NCBI GenBank assembly: GCA_023246095.1
Contig: JAHFJA010000006.1
Span: 1 to 49,122, forward strand
Reading direction: 5' to 3'
From: a bacterium
GTDB lineage: Bacteria > Patescibacteriota > Patescibacteriia > JACQRZ01
Length of the DNA: 49,122 nt
Numbering within the stretch: position 1 is the stretch's first letter; every line of letters begins with the position of its first letter. This document shows positions 9,247-15,783 of the stretch, in pieces. Under the pieces are notes generated by a model. The model saw nothing but the letters and a program-made list of their open reading frames with translations, had not been told where the DNA came from and ran no database searches. Made by a program: the position numbers and the translations under genes.

Positions 9247-10103
9247 TATCAGTCATCATCTCTATTCTTCTTTTACTTGGTTGTTTGGTTATAATTGGCA
9301 TTATTGTCGGTCGCAAGATGACCATTTTGACATCTATCGATACGAGCATACTACCCGAAGAACGTGCCCGTACGGTAAAAAATAAGATAATCGCTGACAG
9401 AATAGAACGTAAATTACACACGGCGCGAAAAATGGCTTCGGTCGTTACGTTACCGTTATCGACGTTTCGAAAGAATTTGGGGCACAAAATGGGTGCGATC
9501 CAAAAGGGAGTATTAGAATTGCGCGAAAAACAACGCAGAGCAGCGGTTATCGGCGGGGCAAACGCGACAAATAGTGAACCCGAACGAAAACAAGAAGTCG
9601 CTAGTTCTCTTTTAGAACAAGCCCAAGAATTAGTAAATGCAGACCGATTTGTCGATGCAGAAAAAAGATACATAGATATCATTTCTCTGGATAGCAATAA
9701 TCTTGAAGCGTATGAAGGTCTAGCCGAACTATATATGACTCAAAAAGAATGGGCCGAAGCGAGTGAGGTGCTTGAGTATCTTTGTAAAAAAGAACGTGAA
9801 GGAATACAGATAACACCAGCAGAGGAATTAGGGCAGTTGCCAGCTCGATTTGCAAAACACCTATATGAACTTTCTGAGGTCCATCAAATGCTCGACAACC
9901 ACGAACGTGCACTCGAGGAAATTCTGGAAGCAGTGAGTCTCGATAAAAATAATCCAAAGCTACTTGATGCATTGGTTGAAATGTATATTTTCCAGAAACA
10001 ACGTCTCCGGGCAGAACGAGCTCTTGAACAGCTGCGACGCGCTAACCCTGATAATAATAAACTTGATGATCTGTCCGAGCGTATTGCAGAATTGTCATAT
10101 TAA
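9243..10103 (+). CDS. TPR-containing membrane-anchored protein
   Basis: 286 aa, start overlapping the tpiA stop by 4 bp. N-terminal TM helix (VIISILLLLGCLVIIGIIVG), a basic ~60-residue region, then tetratricopeptide-type helical pairs from ~120 to the end (for example DRFVDAEKRYIDIISLDSNNLEAYEGLAELY and ERALEEILEAVSLDKNNPKLLDALVEMY). TPRs mediate protein binding; partners are unknown. It is coupled to tpiA, though a functional link is not evident. Confidence 0.8.
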   Translation: MISVIISILLLLGCLVIIGIIVGRKMTILTSIDTSILPEERARTVKNKIIADRIERKLHTARKMASVVTLPLSTFRKNLGHKMGAIQKGVLELREKQRRAAVIGGANATNSEPERKQEVASSLLEQAQELVNADRFVDAEKRYIDIISLDSNNLEAYEGLAELYMTQKEWAEASEVLEYLCKKEREGIQITPAEELGQLPARFAKHLYELSEVHQMLDNHERALEEILEAVSLDKNNPKLLDALVEMYIFQKQRLRAERALEQLRRANPDNNKLDDLSERIAELSY

Positions 10104-10110
10104 ATCCCTC

Positions 10111-10138
10111 TTTACAAAAGAGACAAACGTGATATCAT
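10111..10138 (+). promoter_or_regulatory. promoter of tRNA-Thr(GGU)
   Basis: TTTACA (10111-10116), a 16-bp spacer and TATCAT (10133-10138), placing initiation a few bases before the tRNA. Confidence 0.6.
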
Positions 10139-10150
10139 TTCGTTGTTAAT

Positions 10151-10223
10151 GCTGACGTAGCTCAGTTGGTAGAGCACGTCCTTGGTAAGGACGAGGTCTC
10201 GGGTTCAAGCCCCGACGTCAGCT
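10151..10223 (+). tRNA. tRNA-Thr (anticodon GGU)
   Basis: Complete cloverleaf: acceptor GCTGACG/CGTCAGC, D-arm GCTC..GAGC, anticodon arm CGTCC TTGGTAA GGACG, T-arm TCGGG TTCAAGC CCCGA, discriminator T. CCA is not encoded. The anticodon GGT decodes ACC/ACU. Confidence 0.96.
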
Positions 10224-10230
10224 TATGAAT

Positions 10231-10258
10231 TTGAAAAAACAATTCTTTAGCGTATACT
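10231..10258 (+). promoter_or_regulatory. promoter of the DsbA-like gene
   Basis: TTGAAA (10231-10236), 16-bp spacer, TATACT (10253-10258), 31 bp before the ATG at 10289; a near-consensus sigma70-type promoter. Confidence 0.7.
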
Positions 10259-10288
10259 ATATCTATTATCATTTACTCATGCGTCTTT

Positions 10289-11119
10289 ATGGATGAACTT
10301 AACAATCAACCTGCGAGTGTGCCTAGTGCGTCGAGTGTTTCCAGTGCACCGACAAATCAACCAATGAATAAATTTTCTCCAAAAGCAAGTTTTTTCATGG
10401 GGTTGGGAGCGGGCTTTTTCGTAATTTGTACCATTGGTTTCTTTGTTCTTCTTGGTGTGTTTTTGACCGGGAACAATAAACCATCTTCAGCGCAAGCAGT
10501 GGTAACTCCTCCAGCAACTGCACCCGTTGCCCCTTCAGCACAGGCGCCTGCTGATGCGCCTGCCGCACCTATCTCGGTTAAAGGGTATCAAAAAGATGAT
10601 CACGTCTATGGCGATGTAAACGCGCCTATTACGTTAGTTGTTTTCTCTGATACTGAATGTCCATTTTGCAAACGATTTCATCCAACCATGAAGCAGGTAG
10701 TTGATAACTATAAAGGAAAAGTAAATTTGGTATACCGCCATTTTCCGCTCGCACAGCTTCATAGCAAGGCTCCAAAAGAAGCGGAAGCAACTGAGTGTGC
10801 AGCAGAGTTGGGGGGCAACGCAGGTTTTTGGAAATATCTTGATCGATTGATGGAAATTACTCCATCGAATGATGGACTTGACCCAGCAAAGCTTCCTGAG
10901 ATTGCAAAAGAGGTAGGTCTTGATCAGAAAAAATTTGAAGACTGCTATAAGTCCGGTAAATACGCAGCCAAGGTAAGTGCACAAGAAAATGAAGGGCTCG
11001 CTGCAGGTGCTCAAGGAACCCCTTATGGAATTATCCTTGCCGGAGATCAAAAGATCCCCGTTCCTGGAGCTGTACCATTTGAACAGCTGAAAGCAACGAT
11101 TGATCCATTGATTAAGTAA
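10289..11119 (+). CDS. membrane-anchored DsbA-family thioredoxin-fold oxidoreductase
   Basis: 276 aa. Polar N-terminus, a TM helix at ~36-60 (FFMGLGAGFFVICTIGFFVLLGVFL), an Ala/Pro-rich linker to ~95, then a DsbA-like thioredoxin domain with the CxxC motif in SDTECPFCKRFHP and a cis-Pro loop in QGTPYGIILAG. The enzyme would sit outside the membrane and form or isomerise disulfides in exported proteins; the Cys-rich DUF7151-like protein in this window is a plausible client (inference). Own promoter and terminator, so monocistronic. Confidence 0.88.
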   Translation: MDELNNQPASVPSASSVSSAPTNQPMNKFSPKASFFMGLGAGFFVICTIGFFVLLGVFLTGNNKPSSAQAVVTPPATAPVAPSAQAPADAPAAPISVKGYQKDDHVYGDVNAPITLVVFSDTECPFCKRFHPTMKQVVDNYKGKVNLVYRHFPLAQLHSKAPKEAEATECAAELGGNAGFWKYLDRLMEITPSNDGLDPAKLPEIAKEVGLDQKKFEDCYKSGKYAAKVSAQENEGLAAGAQGTPYGIILAGDQKIPVPGAVPFEQLKATIDPLIK

Positions 11120-11138
11120 ATGAACGACTGAATTCCAC

Positions 11139-11165
11139 AAAACGACCCTGCCTAAGGGTCGTTTT
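11139..11165 (+). terminator. terminator of the DsbA-like gene
   Basis: Perfect 10-bp stem AAAACGACCC / GGGTCGTTTT with a 7-nt loop; the T-run overlaps the -35 box of the next promoter. Confidence 0.85.
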
Positions 11166-11192
11166 GACATATATTAAATTACGTATTATTTC
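11164..11192 (+). promoter_or_regulatory. candidate promoter upstream of the intron/tRNA-Ser region
   Basis: A consensus TTGACA (11164-11169) with TATTTC at 17-bp spacing or TATTAT at 14-bp spacing. It is placed to drive the intron ORF and downstream tRNA half. Confidence 0.45.
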
Positions 11193-11227
11193 GTTCAAAA
11201 CGAAGGCGACATTACAGAGGTACTCGA

Positions 11228-11943
11228 TTGGTGTGTAATAATGATATGGAAGCTAACCAACAAAATCATACTGGTGAAATTTGTTTTTTGTATCAGAGGG
11301 ATTTTTTGAGCGCAAGTGAGATTGCCGAGAAATTATCTTTGTCAATTGATGCGGTGTATTATTGTTTGAGAAAAAATAAGATACCACGACGGACAACAAC
11401 AGAACAGAATATAATGAGATTCGAAAAGACACCATCTACCTTCCTATTAATGAGCATCTAAGCGATATTGATAGAGGGTTGTTAATTGCAGGTATTATTA
11501 TGTATTGGTGTGAGGGATCCAAGAGAGGAGATGGAAAGACGGTTGACTTCGCAAACAGCGACCCGACTCTAATTATATTGTTTCTTAAGTTTTTACGATC
11601 ATTGCTCCATGTACAAGAGAAGAAACTACGATGCTATCTGTATTGTTTTGCAAATCAAGATACTGACAACCTTATTGATTATTGGTCAAGCTTAATTGAA
11701 ATCAGGAAAGATCAATTTACCAAGCCGTATGTTCGAGGTGTCTATAATCCAAGTAAAGAGGGAAGAATGCCCTATGGTTTACTACATATAAGATATGCTG
11801 ACAAGAAACTCTTGTCTTTTATCAAAAATTACATTAATATACTCCCATGTGAGTTAATAAGAAATATGGGCGGTTACCGAAGTGGTCAACCGGGGCAGAC
11901 TGTCAGTAAAGGCAGCTTTATTGAGCAATCAATATCGAATTAA
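11228..11943 (+). pseudogene. LAGLIDADG-type homing endonuclease ORF, frameshifted
   Basis: Two ORFs in different frames (11228-11461 and 11479-11943) read as one protein if a single frameshift near 11441-11452 is corrected. Part one has a helix-turn-helix-like segment (SASEIAEKLSLSIDAVYYCLRKNKIP). Part two begins in the continued frame with DRGLLIAGIIMYWCEGSKR, which resembles a LAGLIDADG motif, followed by VDFANSDPTLIILFLKFLR. Such proteins are typically encoded in group I introns and promote intron homing. The stop abuts the P3 strand of the intron core, so the ORF occupies a peripheral loop. The frameshift means either decay or a sequencing error. GTG 11228 or ATG 11246 could be the start. 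Confidence 0.7.
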
Positions 11944-12143
11944 TTGGGTGAATTCGGGGAAATCTTCATCTCAATCTTTGGGAAAAGACAATCCCGAGCC
12001 AAGCTAGGAAGGACATAGGTTTCCTAGACGGTGTAGAGACTAGTGAGTGAGTTCCAACAATACTCTCACAAACAGCGCCCAACCCCGCTTCAAATAGCGG
12101 GTGATGATATAGTCCGTGCTCCTAGAAATAGGGGAATTACATG
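11944..12143 (+). ncRNA. group I intron catalytic core (group IA-like)
   Basis: The paired elements can be traced in order: P3 TTGGGTG (11944) with CGCCCAA (12076); P4 TCGGG (11954) with CCCGA (11993); P6 with a 6a stem CTAGGA/TCCTAG; P7 GACTA (12038) with TAGTC (12110); a hairpin between P7 and P3' (TGAGTGAG..CTCTCA), as in group IA P7.1/7.2; P8 CCCGCT (12084) with AGCGGG (12096); a P9 hairpin; and a terminal G near 12143. The intron 5' end must lie upstream of the ORF and was not located. Confidence 0.85.
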
Positions 12144-12192
12144 AAATCTGCTGGCATCGCCTTCGAAGGTTCGAATCCTTCACCGCCCACCA
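12144..12192 (+). tRNA. 3' half of a tRNA-Ser (intron 3' exon)
   Basis: After the intron end come AAA TCTGC (anticodon loop end and 3' stem), a long variable arm TGGCATCGCCTTC typical of class II tRNAs, T-arm GAAGG TTCGAAT CCTTC, acceptor strand ACCGCCC, discriminator A and encoded CCA (12190-12192). The base before AAA plus the loop pattern fits an NGA (Ser) anticodon. The matching 5' half should start GGGCGGT; no such sequence is found between 10224 and 11480. The best partial match is a D-arm-like stretch at ~11219-11233. Confidence 0.75.
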
Positions 12193-12234
12193 TAGCGCCC
12201 TTGAGGGCACCAAAGGCGTCCTTTTGGGACAGTC

Positions 12235-12306
12235 GCCACTTTAGCTCAGTGGTAGAGCAACACTTTTGTAAAGTGAAGGTCCTGGGTTCGAATCCCAGAA
12301 GTGGCT
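12235..12306 (+). tRNA. tRNA-Thr (anticodon UGU)
   Basis: Acceptor GCCACTT/AAGTGGC, D-arm GCTC..GAGC, anticodon arm ACACT TTTGTAA AGTGA (top A-A mismatch), T-arm CTGGG TTCGAAT CCCAG, discriminator T, no encoded CCA. A second threonine isoacceptor within 2.1 kb of the GGU one. Confidence 0.94.
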
Positions 12307-12318
12307 TATTCCCAGCTC

Positions 12319-12347
12319 TTGAATAGTTTTTTAAGACATGTTATAGT
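12319..12347 (+). promoter_or_regulatory. promoter of rpmG
   Basis: TTGAAT (12319), 17-bp spacer, TATAGT (12342), 23 bp before the rpmG ATG. Confidence 0.6.
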
Positions 12348-12369
12348 GTCGGCACCTATTTAAACCACT

Positions 12370-12525
12370 ATGTCACAAGATAATCTCATAAAAATGGAGT
12401 GCGGTAATTGTTCCCAGATAGGGTATTATACCTATAAGAACAAGAAAAAACTCAAGAACCGACTTGAGCTGAAGAAGTATTGCAAAACTTGCCGCGTCCA
12501 CCAGAACCACAAAGAGACCAAGTAA
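12370..12525 (+). CDS. rpmG: 50S ribosomal protein L33
   Basis: 51 aa, not in the ORF track. It begins MSQDNLIKMECGNCSQIGYY and contains KYCKTCRVHQNHKETK. The two CxxC pairs (CGNC, CKTC) mark the zinc-ribbon form of L33, a component of the large subunit E-site region. The location just after tRNA-Thr is a common arrangement for rpmG. A terminator follows. Confidence 0.92.
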   Translation: MSQDNLIKMECGNCSQIGYYTYKNKKKLKNRLELKKYCKTCRVHQNHKETK

Positions 12526-12541
12526 GGGATGTCCAGAAGAA

Positions 12542-12571
12542 ACAAAAACCTGCGTAACAGCGGGTTTTTGT
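12542..12571 (+). terminator. terminator of rpmG
   Basis: ACAAAAACCTGC / GCGGGTTTTTGT stem around gtaaca with a T-run, 16 bp after the stop. Confidence 0.85.
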
Positions 12572-12603
12572 GTTAAAGAGGAGGTGACTGTCGGGGGGGT
12601 TTC

Positions 12604-13416
12604 CTAAAGGGGGCTTCTTATGTTTTTTAGTATAGGGTTGGTTACTTTTGTGTATAGTTGGGTTGTTCTGATATTGGCGTGCCCCAGAAGCTCTTGTACG
12701 TATCGTACATCGACACCATTTTCCAAGAGGTGAGTAGCAAAGCTATGGCGCAAAGAATGAAATGTTGCTTCTTTTTGAATATTGGCTTTTTTCAGTGCAT
12801 GTTCAAATACTTTTTGCGCGGTTCTTTCGGTGAGTCGACCGCCACATTCGCTTGAAAATACATACTCGTCGAGCTGTTTATGCGAAATCTGATCAATTAT
12901 GACGGGGATTAATTTCTCAGGAAATACGGTAATGCGATCTTTATTGCCTTTTGCACCTTTAACGTGAATTGTCAGCTCGGAAAGATTGATATCCTTTACC
13001 TTCATCGCTGTTACTTCGCTAACGCGCAAACCTCCGGCGTAGGCAAGCGCAATCATTGTTTTGTGTTTTGTGTTAGGGATGACTCGTAGAATGGATTGAA
13101 TTTCATCGCGAGATAAGAAGATAGGGAGTTTACTGGGTGTCTTGGCAAACCGAATATCAAGCTTACTATTAAACTTGAGCACATTCCGACAGAAAAAATT
13201 TATCGCTTGAAGCTTTTGATTAACGCTTTGCGAGGCCATTCCTTGGTCTATTTTGGATAGTAAGTATTGCTTGATGAAGTCGATATCAACAGAATCGAGG
13301 TTACTTTGTTTGGAAGTTAAATATTCAGCCACACAGGCGGAATAGCTTTTGATTGTTTTGGGACTGTAATTACGCAGTCTTAGCTCATTTTCGAGCTTTG
13401 ATAAATAGACATTCAT
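12604..13416 (-). CDS. tyrosine recombinase, Xer type
   Basis: Start set at 13416 (MNVYLSKLENELRLRNYSPKT), giving 270 aa; the ORF-track start adds 48 residues that overlap the promoter. An N-terminal SAM-like DNA-binding domain (~1-95) is followed by a catalytic domain: Arg in AGGLRVSEV, Lys in GAKGNKDR, HSLRHSFATH, GHANIRTTQLYT with the nucleophile Tyr. The length and end (IRSPL) match XerA/XerC/D-like enzymes. The IntI-specific extra segment before the HxLRH motif is absent. It is divergent from the accessory genes to its right, so it could be the chromosomal Xer resolvase or the integrase of the neighbouring array. Confidence 0.9.
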   Translation of the reverse strand: MNVYLSKLENELRLRNYSPKTIKSYSACVAEYLTSKQSNLDSVDIDFIKQYLLSKIDQGMASQSVNQKLQAINFFCRNVLKFNSKLDIRFAKTPSKLPIFLSRDEIQSILRVIPNTKHKTMIALAYAGGLRVSEVTAMKVKDINLSELTIHVKGAKGNKDRITVFPEKLIPVIIDQISHKQLDEYVFSSECGGRLTERTAQKVFEHALKKANIQKEATFHSLRHSFATHLLENGVDVRYVQELLGHANIRTTQLYTKVTNPILKNIRSPL

Positions 13417-13447
13417 GTATTTATGTATTACTCTTAACCTAAGAGAA

Positions 13448-13476
13448 ATTATACGAAATATTCGGGTAGTATACAA
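13448..13476 (-). promoter_or_regulatory. promoter of the tyrosine recombinase
   Basis: On the minus strand TTGTAT (13476-13471), 17-bp spacer, TATAAT (13453-13448), 32 bp before the chosen start at 13416. This supports the shorter protein. Confidence 0.7.
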
Positions 13477-13502
13477 TATCTCGTATGCTATATGTAAACA
13501 CT

Positions 13503-13578
13503 TCGGATATGGAAGAGTTATATGAAATGCCAAAAGGAAATAAGGTATTTGGCACATCATCTAACACGGGATATCCGA
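13503..13578. repeat. palindromic site between recombinase and first accessory gene
   Basis: Nested inverted repeats: TCGGATAT (13503) / ATATCCGA (13571); GTTATATGA (13517) / TCATCTAAC (13557-13565); TGCCAAA (13528) / TTTGGCA (13548). Together they form one long imperfect hairpin with unpaired bases. The same L-like (TCGGATAT) and GTTA boxes recur at 14013-14036. The position is where an integron attI would lie. Confidence 0.7.
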
Positions 13579-13589
13579 CTCACAAGCAC

Positions 13590-13612
13590 TCAGAATAAAA
13601 TTATTTTTTCAA
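13590..13612 (+). repeat. left arm of perfect 23-bp inverted repeat around the cupin gene
   Basis: Starts TCAGAATAAAATTATT and ends TTCAA, 6 bp before the ATG; its exact reverse complement is at 13949-13971 and overlaps the stop codon. No Shine-Dalgarno is visible between this arm and the start. Confidence 0.9.
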
Positions 13613-13618
13613 ATTCAT

Positions 13619-13960
13619 ATGAAGAAAGACAATCTAAACAGCAACCCAGAGTTATCGTGGACATTTCTTGATGGAAGTAAGAGAACAGCTGGAATTCTTG
13701 AAACTGTTGTCATTGGTAAAGGAGAATATTTGCCAGGGTGGAAATGGTCAACACACGCTGGTGTAATAACAGGCAAAGAATCAGAACGGCATGTTGGCTA
13801 TGTGCTTTCAGGTGAAATGATAATCAAAAATTCTAATGGTGATGAGATTATGGTTGGTCCTGGAGAAGCCTTCGAGGCAGACCCTGGACATGATGCGTGG
13901 GTTGTTGGAAACGTCCCTTGTGTTGCTTTGGATTTTACAGATTTAGGATTGAAAAAATAA
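13619..13960 (+). CDS. cupin-domain protein
   Basis: 113 aa small beta-barrel: segments HAGVITGKESERHVGYVLSGEMII and VGPGEAFEADPGHDAWVVGN follow the two cupin motifs (HVGYVLSG.. and PGHDAWVV). Metal ligands are only partly obvious (His in motif 1 and His-x-x-x in motif 2). Single-domain cupins bind small molecules or metals; the substrate is unknown. The ORF is enclosed tightly by a perfect inverted repeat, the downstream arm of which supplies the stop codon, so the gene seems to travel with the repeat. Confidence 0.8.
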   Translation: MKKDNLNSNPELSWTFLDGSKRTAGILETVVIGKGEYLPGWKWSTHAGVITGKESERHVGYVLSGEMIIKNSNGDEIMVGPGEAFEADPGHDAWVVGNVPCVALDFTDLGLKK

Positions 13961-13971
13961 TTTTATTCTGA
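13949..13971 (+). repeat. right arm of perfect 23-bp inverted repeat around the cupin gene
   Basis: Exact reverse complement of 13590-13612; includes the cupin stop TAA (13958-13960). It could also form a stem with the 5' arm in the mRNA, closing the gene in a loop. Confidence 0.9.
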
Positions 13972-14033
13972 ATGCCTGTTCATCCAAATTTGTCTTCGCT
14001 ACACTACGACAAACTTCGGATATCCTGATACGT

Positions 14034-14201
14034 TATACGCAATTCAAAAAATATTTTTCTAACGGAGAATAAGGAATGATAGGCTTTTAAAAGGAAATAA
14101 ATTTGTTTTTCTTTATTTATCGAGGGGGATAATTTGTGTTTCCCTCCACTTCGTTACAGAAAACGAATTATTTATAAATATTAATTATTAAAGATACTAG
14201 T
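14034..14201 (+). repeat. leader repeat, copy 1 (before the RibD-C/DHFR-like gene)
   Basis: About 165 bp ending at the ATG and homologous throughout (roughly 65-70% by eye) to 15784-15954. Shared blocks include ATACGCAATT, AAAAAATATTTTTCT, GATAGG and AAATTTG followed by a T-rich stretch. It contains an imperfect hairpin ATAATT..GTTT/AAAC..AATTAT just before the gene. Confidence 0.75.
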
Positions 14202-14795
14202 ATGAGAAAAATAACCGTTCTAACAATGATTACATTGGATGGAGTCATGCAAGCACCTGGCGGATCCAAAGAGGATACCGCAGAGGGTTTTAAATATGGC
14301 GGCTGGTCTACGCCGTATATGGATGAAGCGTATGGTAAAGTTGCAGCAGAAGAAATGAAACCAGCAGAATATCTTTTGGGCAGAACAACATTTGAGATTT
14401 TTGCCAGATACTGGCCAGAACATGAAAATGGATGGCCAGGTATCAATAATGGTACGAAATATGTCTTGAGTGGGACTATGAAAAATTCAGATTGGAAAAA
14501 TACCGTTTTTCTCACAAGTCTGGCTGATATCGAAAAGTTAAAAAATTCAGAAGGTCCCGACATACAAGTATGGGGCAGCAGTAAACTCGTTCAACTGTTG
14601 CTTAAGAATGATTTAGTGGACGAACTTCGACTCAAAATTCACCCATTGACAATTGGCGAAGGAAAAAAATTGTTTGGCGATGGCACGATTCCGGCAGCAT
14701 TTGCCTTAATAGAGAGTTCGGTTACACCAAGCGGTGTGATTATTGCCCATTACAAACGAGCTGGAGAAGTCAAGACTGGCACCGTTGGAGATTAA
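14202..14795 (+). CDS. RibD C-terminal / dihydrofolate-reductase-like protein
   Basis: 197 aa. N-terminus MRKITVLTMITLDGVMQAPGG matches the (L/I)xxSLDGxxA pattern of the RibD-C family. YLLGRTTFEIFARYWP and IQVWGSSKLVQLLLKNDLVDELRLKIHPLTIGEGKKLF are the other family blocks (NADPH-binding GGxxL-like and P-x-x-L-G-x-G). These stand-alone enzymes are NAD(P)H-dependent reductases of unknown substrate, common in accessory DNA. It lies in a repeat-bounded unit. Confidence 0.87.
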   Translation: MRKITVLTMITLDGVMQAPGGSKEDTAEGFKYGGWSTPYMDEAYGKVAAEEMKPAEYLLGRTTFEIFARYWPEHENGWPGINNGTKYVLSGTMKNSDWKNTVFLTSLADIEKLKNSEGPDIQVWGSSKLVQLLLKNDLVDELRLKIHPLTIGEGKKLFGDGTIPAAFALIESSVTPSGVIIAHYKRAGEVKTGTVGD

Positions 14796-14822
14796 AGAGA
14801 AAAGAATTTGACGCAAAAAAAT

Positions 14823-14864
14823 TGAAAAATGAAATTCACCCCTGACCCCTCTTTCATTTTTCAA
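14823..14864 (+). repeat. trailer hairpin repeat, copy 1
   Basis: GAAAAATGAAA (14824-14834) and TTTCATTTTTC (14852-14862) are a perfect 11-bp stem around ttcacccctgacccctct. It is homologous to 17149-17193, after the VOC/OmdA unit. Its complement also resembles the leader repeat (GAGGGG, AAATTTGTTTTT), making it the opposite terminal repeat of the same element family. Confidence 0.75.
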
Positions 14865-14936
14865 AACGGAAAAAACAAATTTCATACAAATACAAAGAAA
14901 AGTATGGATTACAAAGTCACGGAAAAGTATACTACA

Positions 14937-15029
14937 TATAACAAAGGATATGAGGTTACGAAGCCTTACGACTTCTCCACTCAAATTGCTCCCTATATTC
15001 GCAACTTCTCATATCCTTAAACGTTATCG
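14937..15029. repeat. attC-like imperfect palindrome between units 2 and 3
   Basis: TATAAC AAAGGATATGAG (14937-14954) pairs with CTCATATCCTT (15008-15018) and GTTA (15023-15026), with inner GGTTaCGAA / TTCGCAAC and ~35 nt between. Ends TAAC...GTTA and a bulged stem are features of integron attC sites; box sequences are not the standard RYYYAAC/GTTRRRY consensus throughout. Confidence 0.55.
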
Positions 15030-15777
15030 GAAATAGCAAAAATCTTTCCTTATAGTTTAATATTTTGGATTTTTTTTATTTTGAATGCAAAAATTTTAAA
15101 AATATGGGCAACGAAATAGTAAGCGCGTTCGTACTGGGTCTAATAGGCGGTGTGATTCCCGGCCCAGTTTTGGCGGCCACATTCACGGAAATTTTACAGT
15201 CTGGCATGTTAAAAAGCATGCGGATAATTCTATGGGCAATGTTGACCGAAACCGTTGTTGCCCTAATAAGTTTATTGGCACTATCATCGATGAATTTTTC
15301 TGAGAGCTTTTTCCAGGGTCTTTCGGTAGTCGGGGCCGCCATCCTAATTTGGATTTCGACTTCGATTTGGAAAGTCCACAAAATCGACACCGAAGAAAAA
15401 GTCCATTTCAGTCTGGGTAAAATTTCGGCGATGATTCTGGCTAATGGTGTGCTGTGGACTTTCTGGATCACCGTGTGTGTGCCGAAAGCGATTATGTTGA
15501 ATAATAAGGCGGCTTTCGGCAATTACTTGTTCTTGCTACTCGTCGAAATCGGATGGCTCATTTCCACTGTTCTGGTTGCAGTGATATTTTCAAGATTCAG
15601 AAAAATTCTTTCCAACCCAAAAGTCGTGCCAATTATTTTTAAAATTTTTGCTCTTGTATTCGTGTATTTCGCTGTCGATATGGTTTATAGAAGTATCAGG
15701 TTTTTCCTGACCTAACAAGATAAAAAAATTCCAAAATCAATAGTAAGGAAGAAAGATTTTTTGCTACATCAGATAAC
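15023..15777 (+). mobile_element. inverted-repeat-bounded unit carrying the LysE-like gene
   Basis: Left arm 15023-15083 and right arm 15716-15777 are ~61-62 nt inverted repeats, about 80% matched by eye and starting GTTATC on both sides. Shared blocks: TAGC, AAAAATCTTTC, CTTA, ATTTTGGA, TTTTTTTAT, TTG. The right arm begins one base after the stop codon. No transposase inside. A non-autonomous element or cassette is inferred. Confidence 0.6.
15104..15715 (+). CDS. LysE-family transporter
   Basis: Start set at 15104 (MGNEIVSAFVLGLIGGVIPGPV); the ORF start at 15065 lies inside the left inverted repeat. 203 aa with about six TM helices. The family hallmark PGP near the N-terminus is present (IPGPVLAATF). 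LysE/RhtB-type proteins export amino acids or related small molecules. Substrate unknown. The stop codon TAA is embedded in ACCTAAC, which also has the form of an attC R box. Confidence 0.78.
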   Translation: MGNEIVSAFVLGLIGGVIPGPVLAATFTEILQSGMLKSMRIILWAMLTETVVALISLLALSSMNFSESFFQGLSVVGAAILIWISTSIWKVHKIDTEEKVHFSLGKISAMILANGVLWTFWITVCVPKAIMLNNKAAFGNYLFLLLVEIGWLISTVLVAVIFSRFRKILSNPKVVPIIFKIFALVFVYFAVDMVYRSIRFFLT

Positions 15778-15783
15778 ACGCTA

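Larger units (their letters stand above)
13561..14036 (+). mobile_element. inverted-repeat-bounded unit carrying the cupin gene
   Basis: Outer ends: CTAACacggGATATCCGA at 13561-13578 and the complement TCGGATATCctgatacGTTA at 14016-14035. Inner ends: a perfect 23-bp inverted repeat, 13590-13612 and 13949-13971. The right arm contains an extra ~38-nt insertion with its own hairpin (AAATTTGTC/GACAAACTT). No transposase is inside. I interpret it as a mobile cassette, by inference. Confidence 0.5.

Noticed and set aside
12141-12326. ORF of 61 aa
   Set aside because: It covers the tRNA-Ser 3' half and tRNA-Thr; not coding.
14829-15020. ORF of 63 aa downstream of the RibD-C gene
   Set aside because: It runs through the trailer hairpin and the attC-like palindrome; no Shine-Dalgarno or family match.
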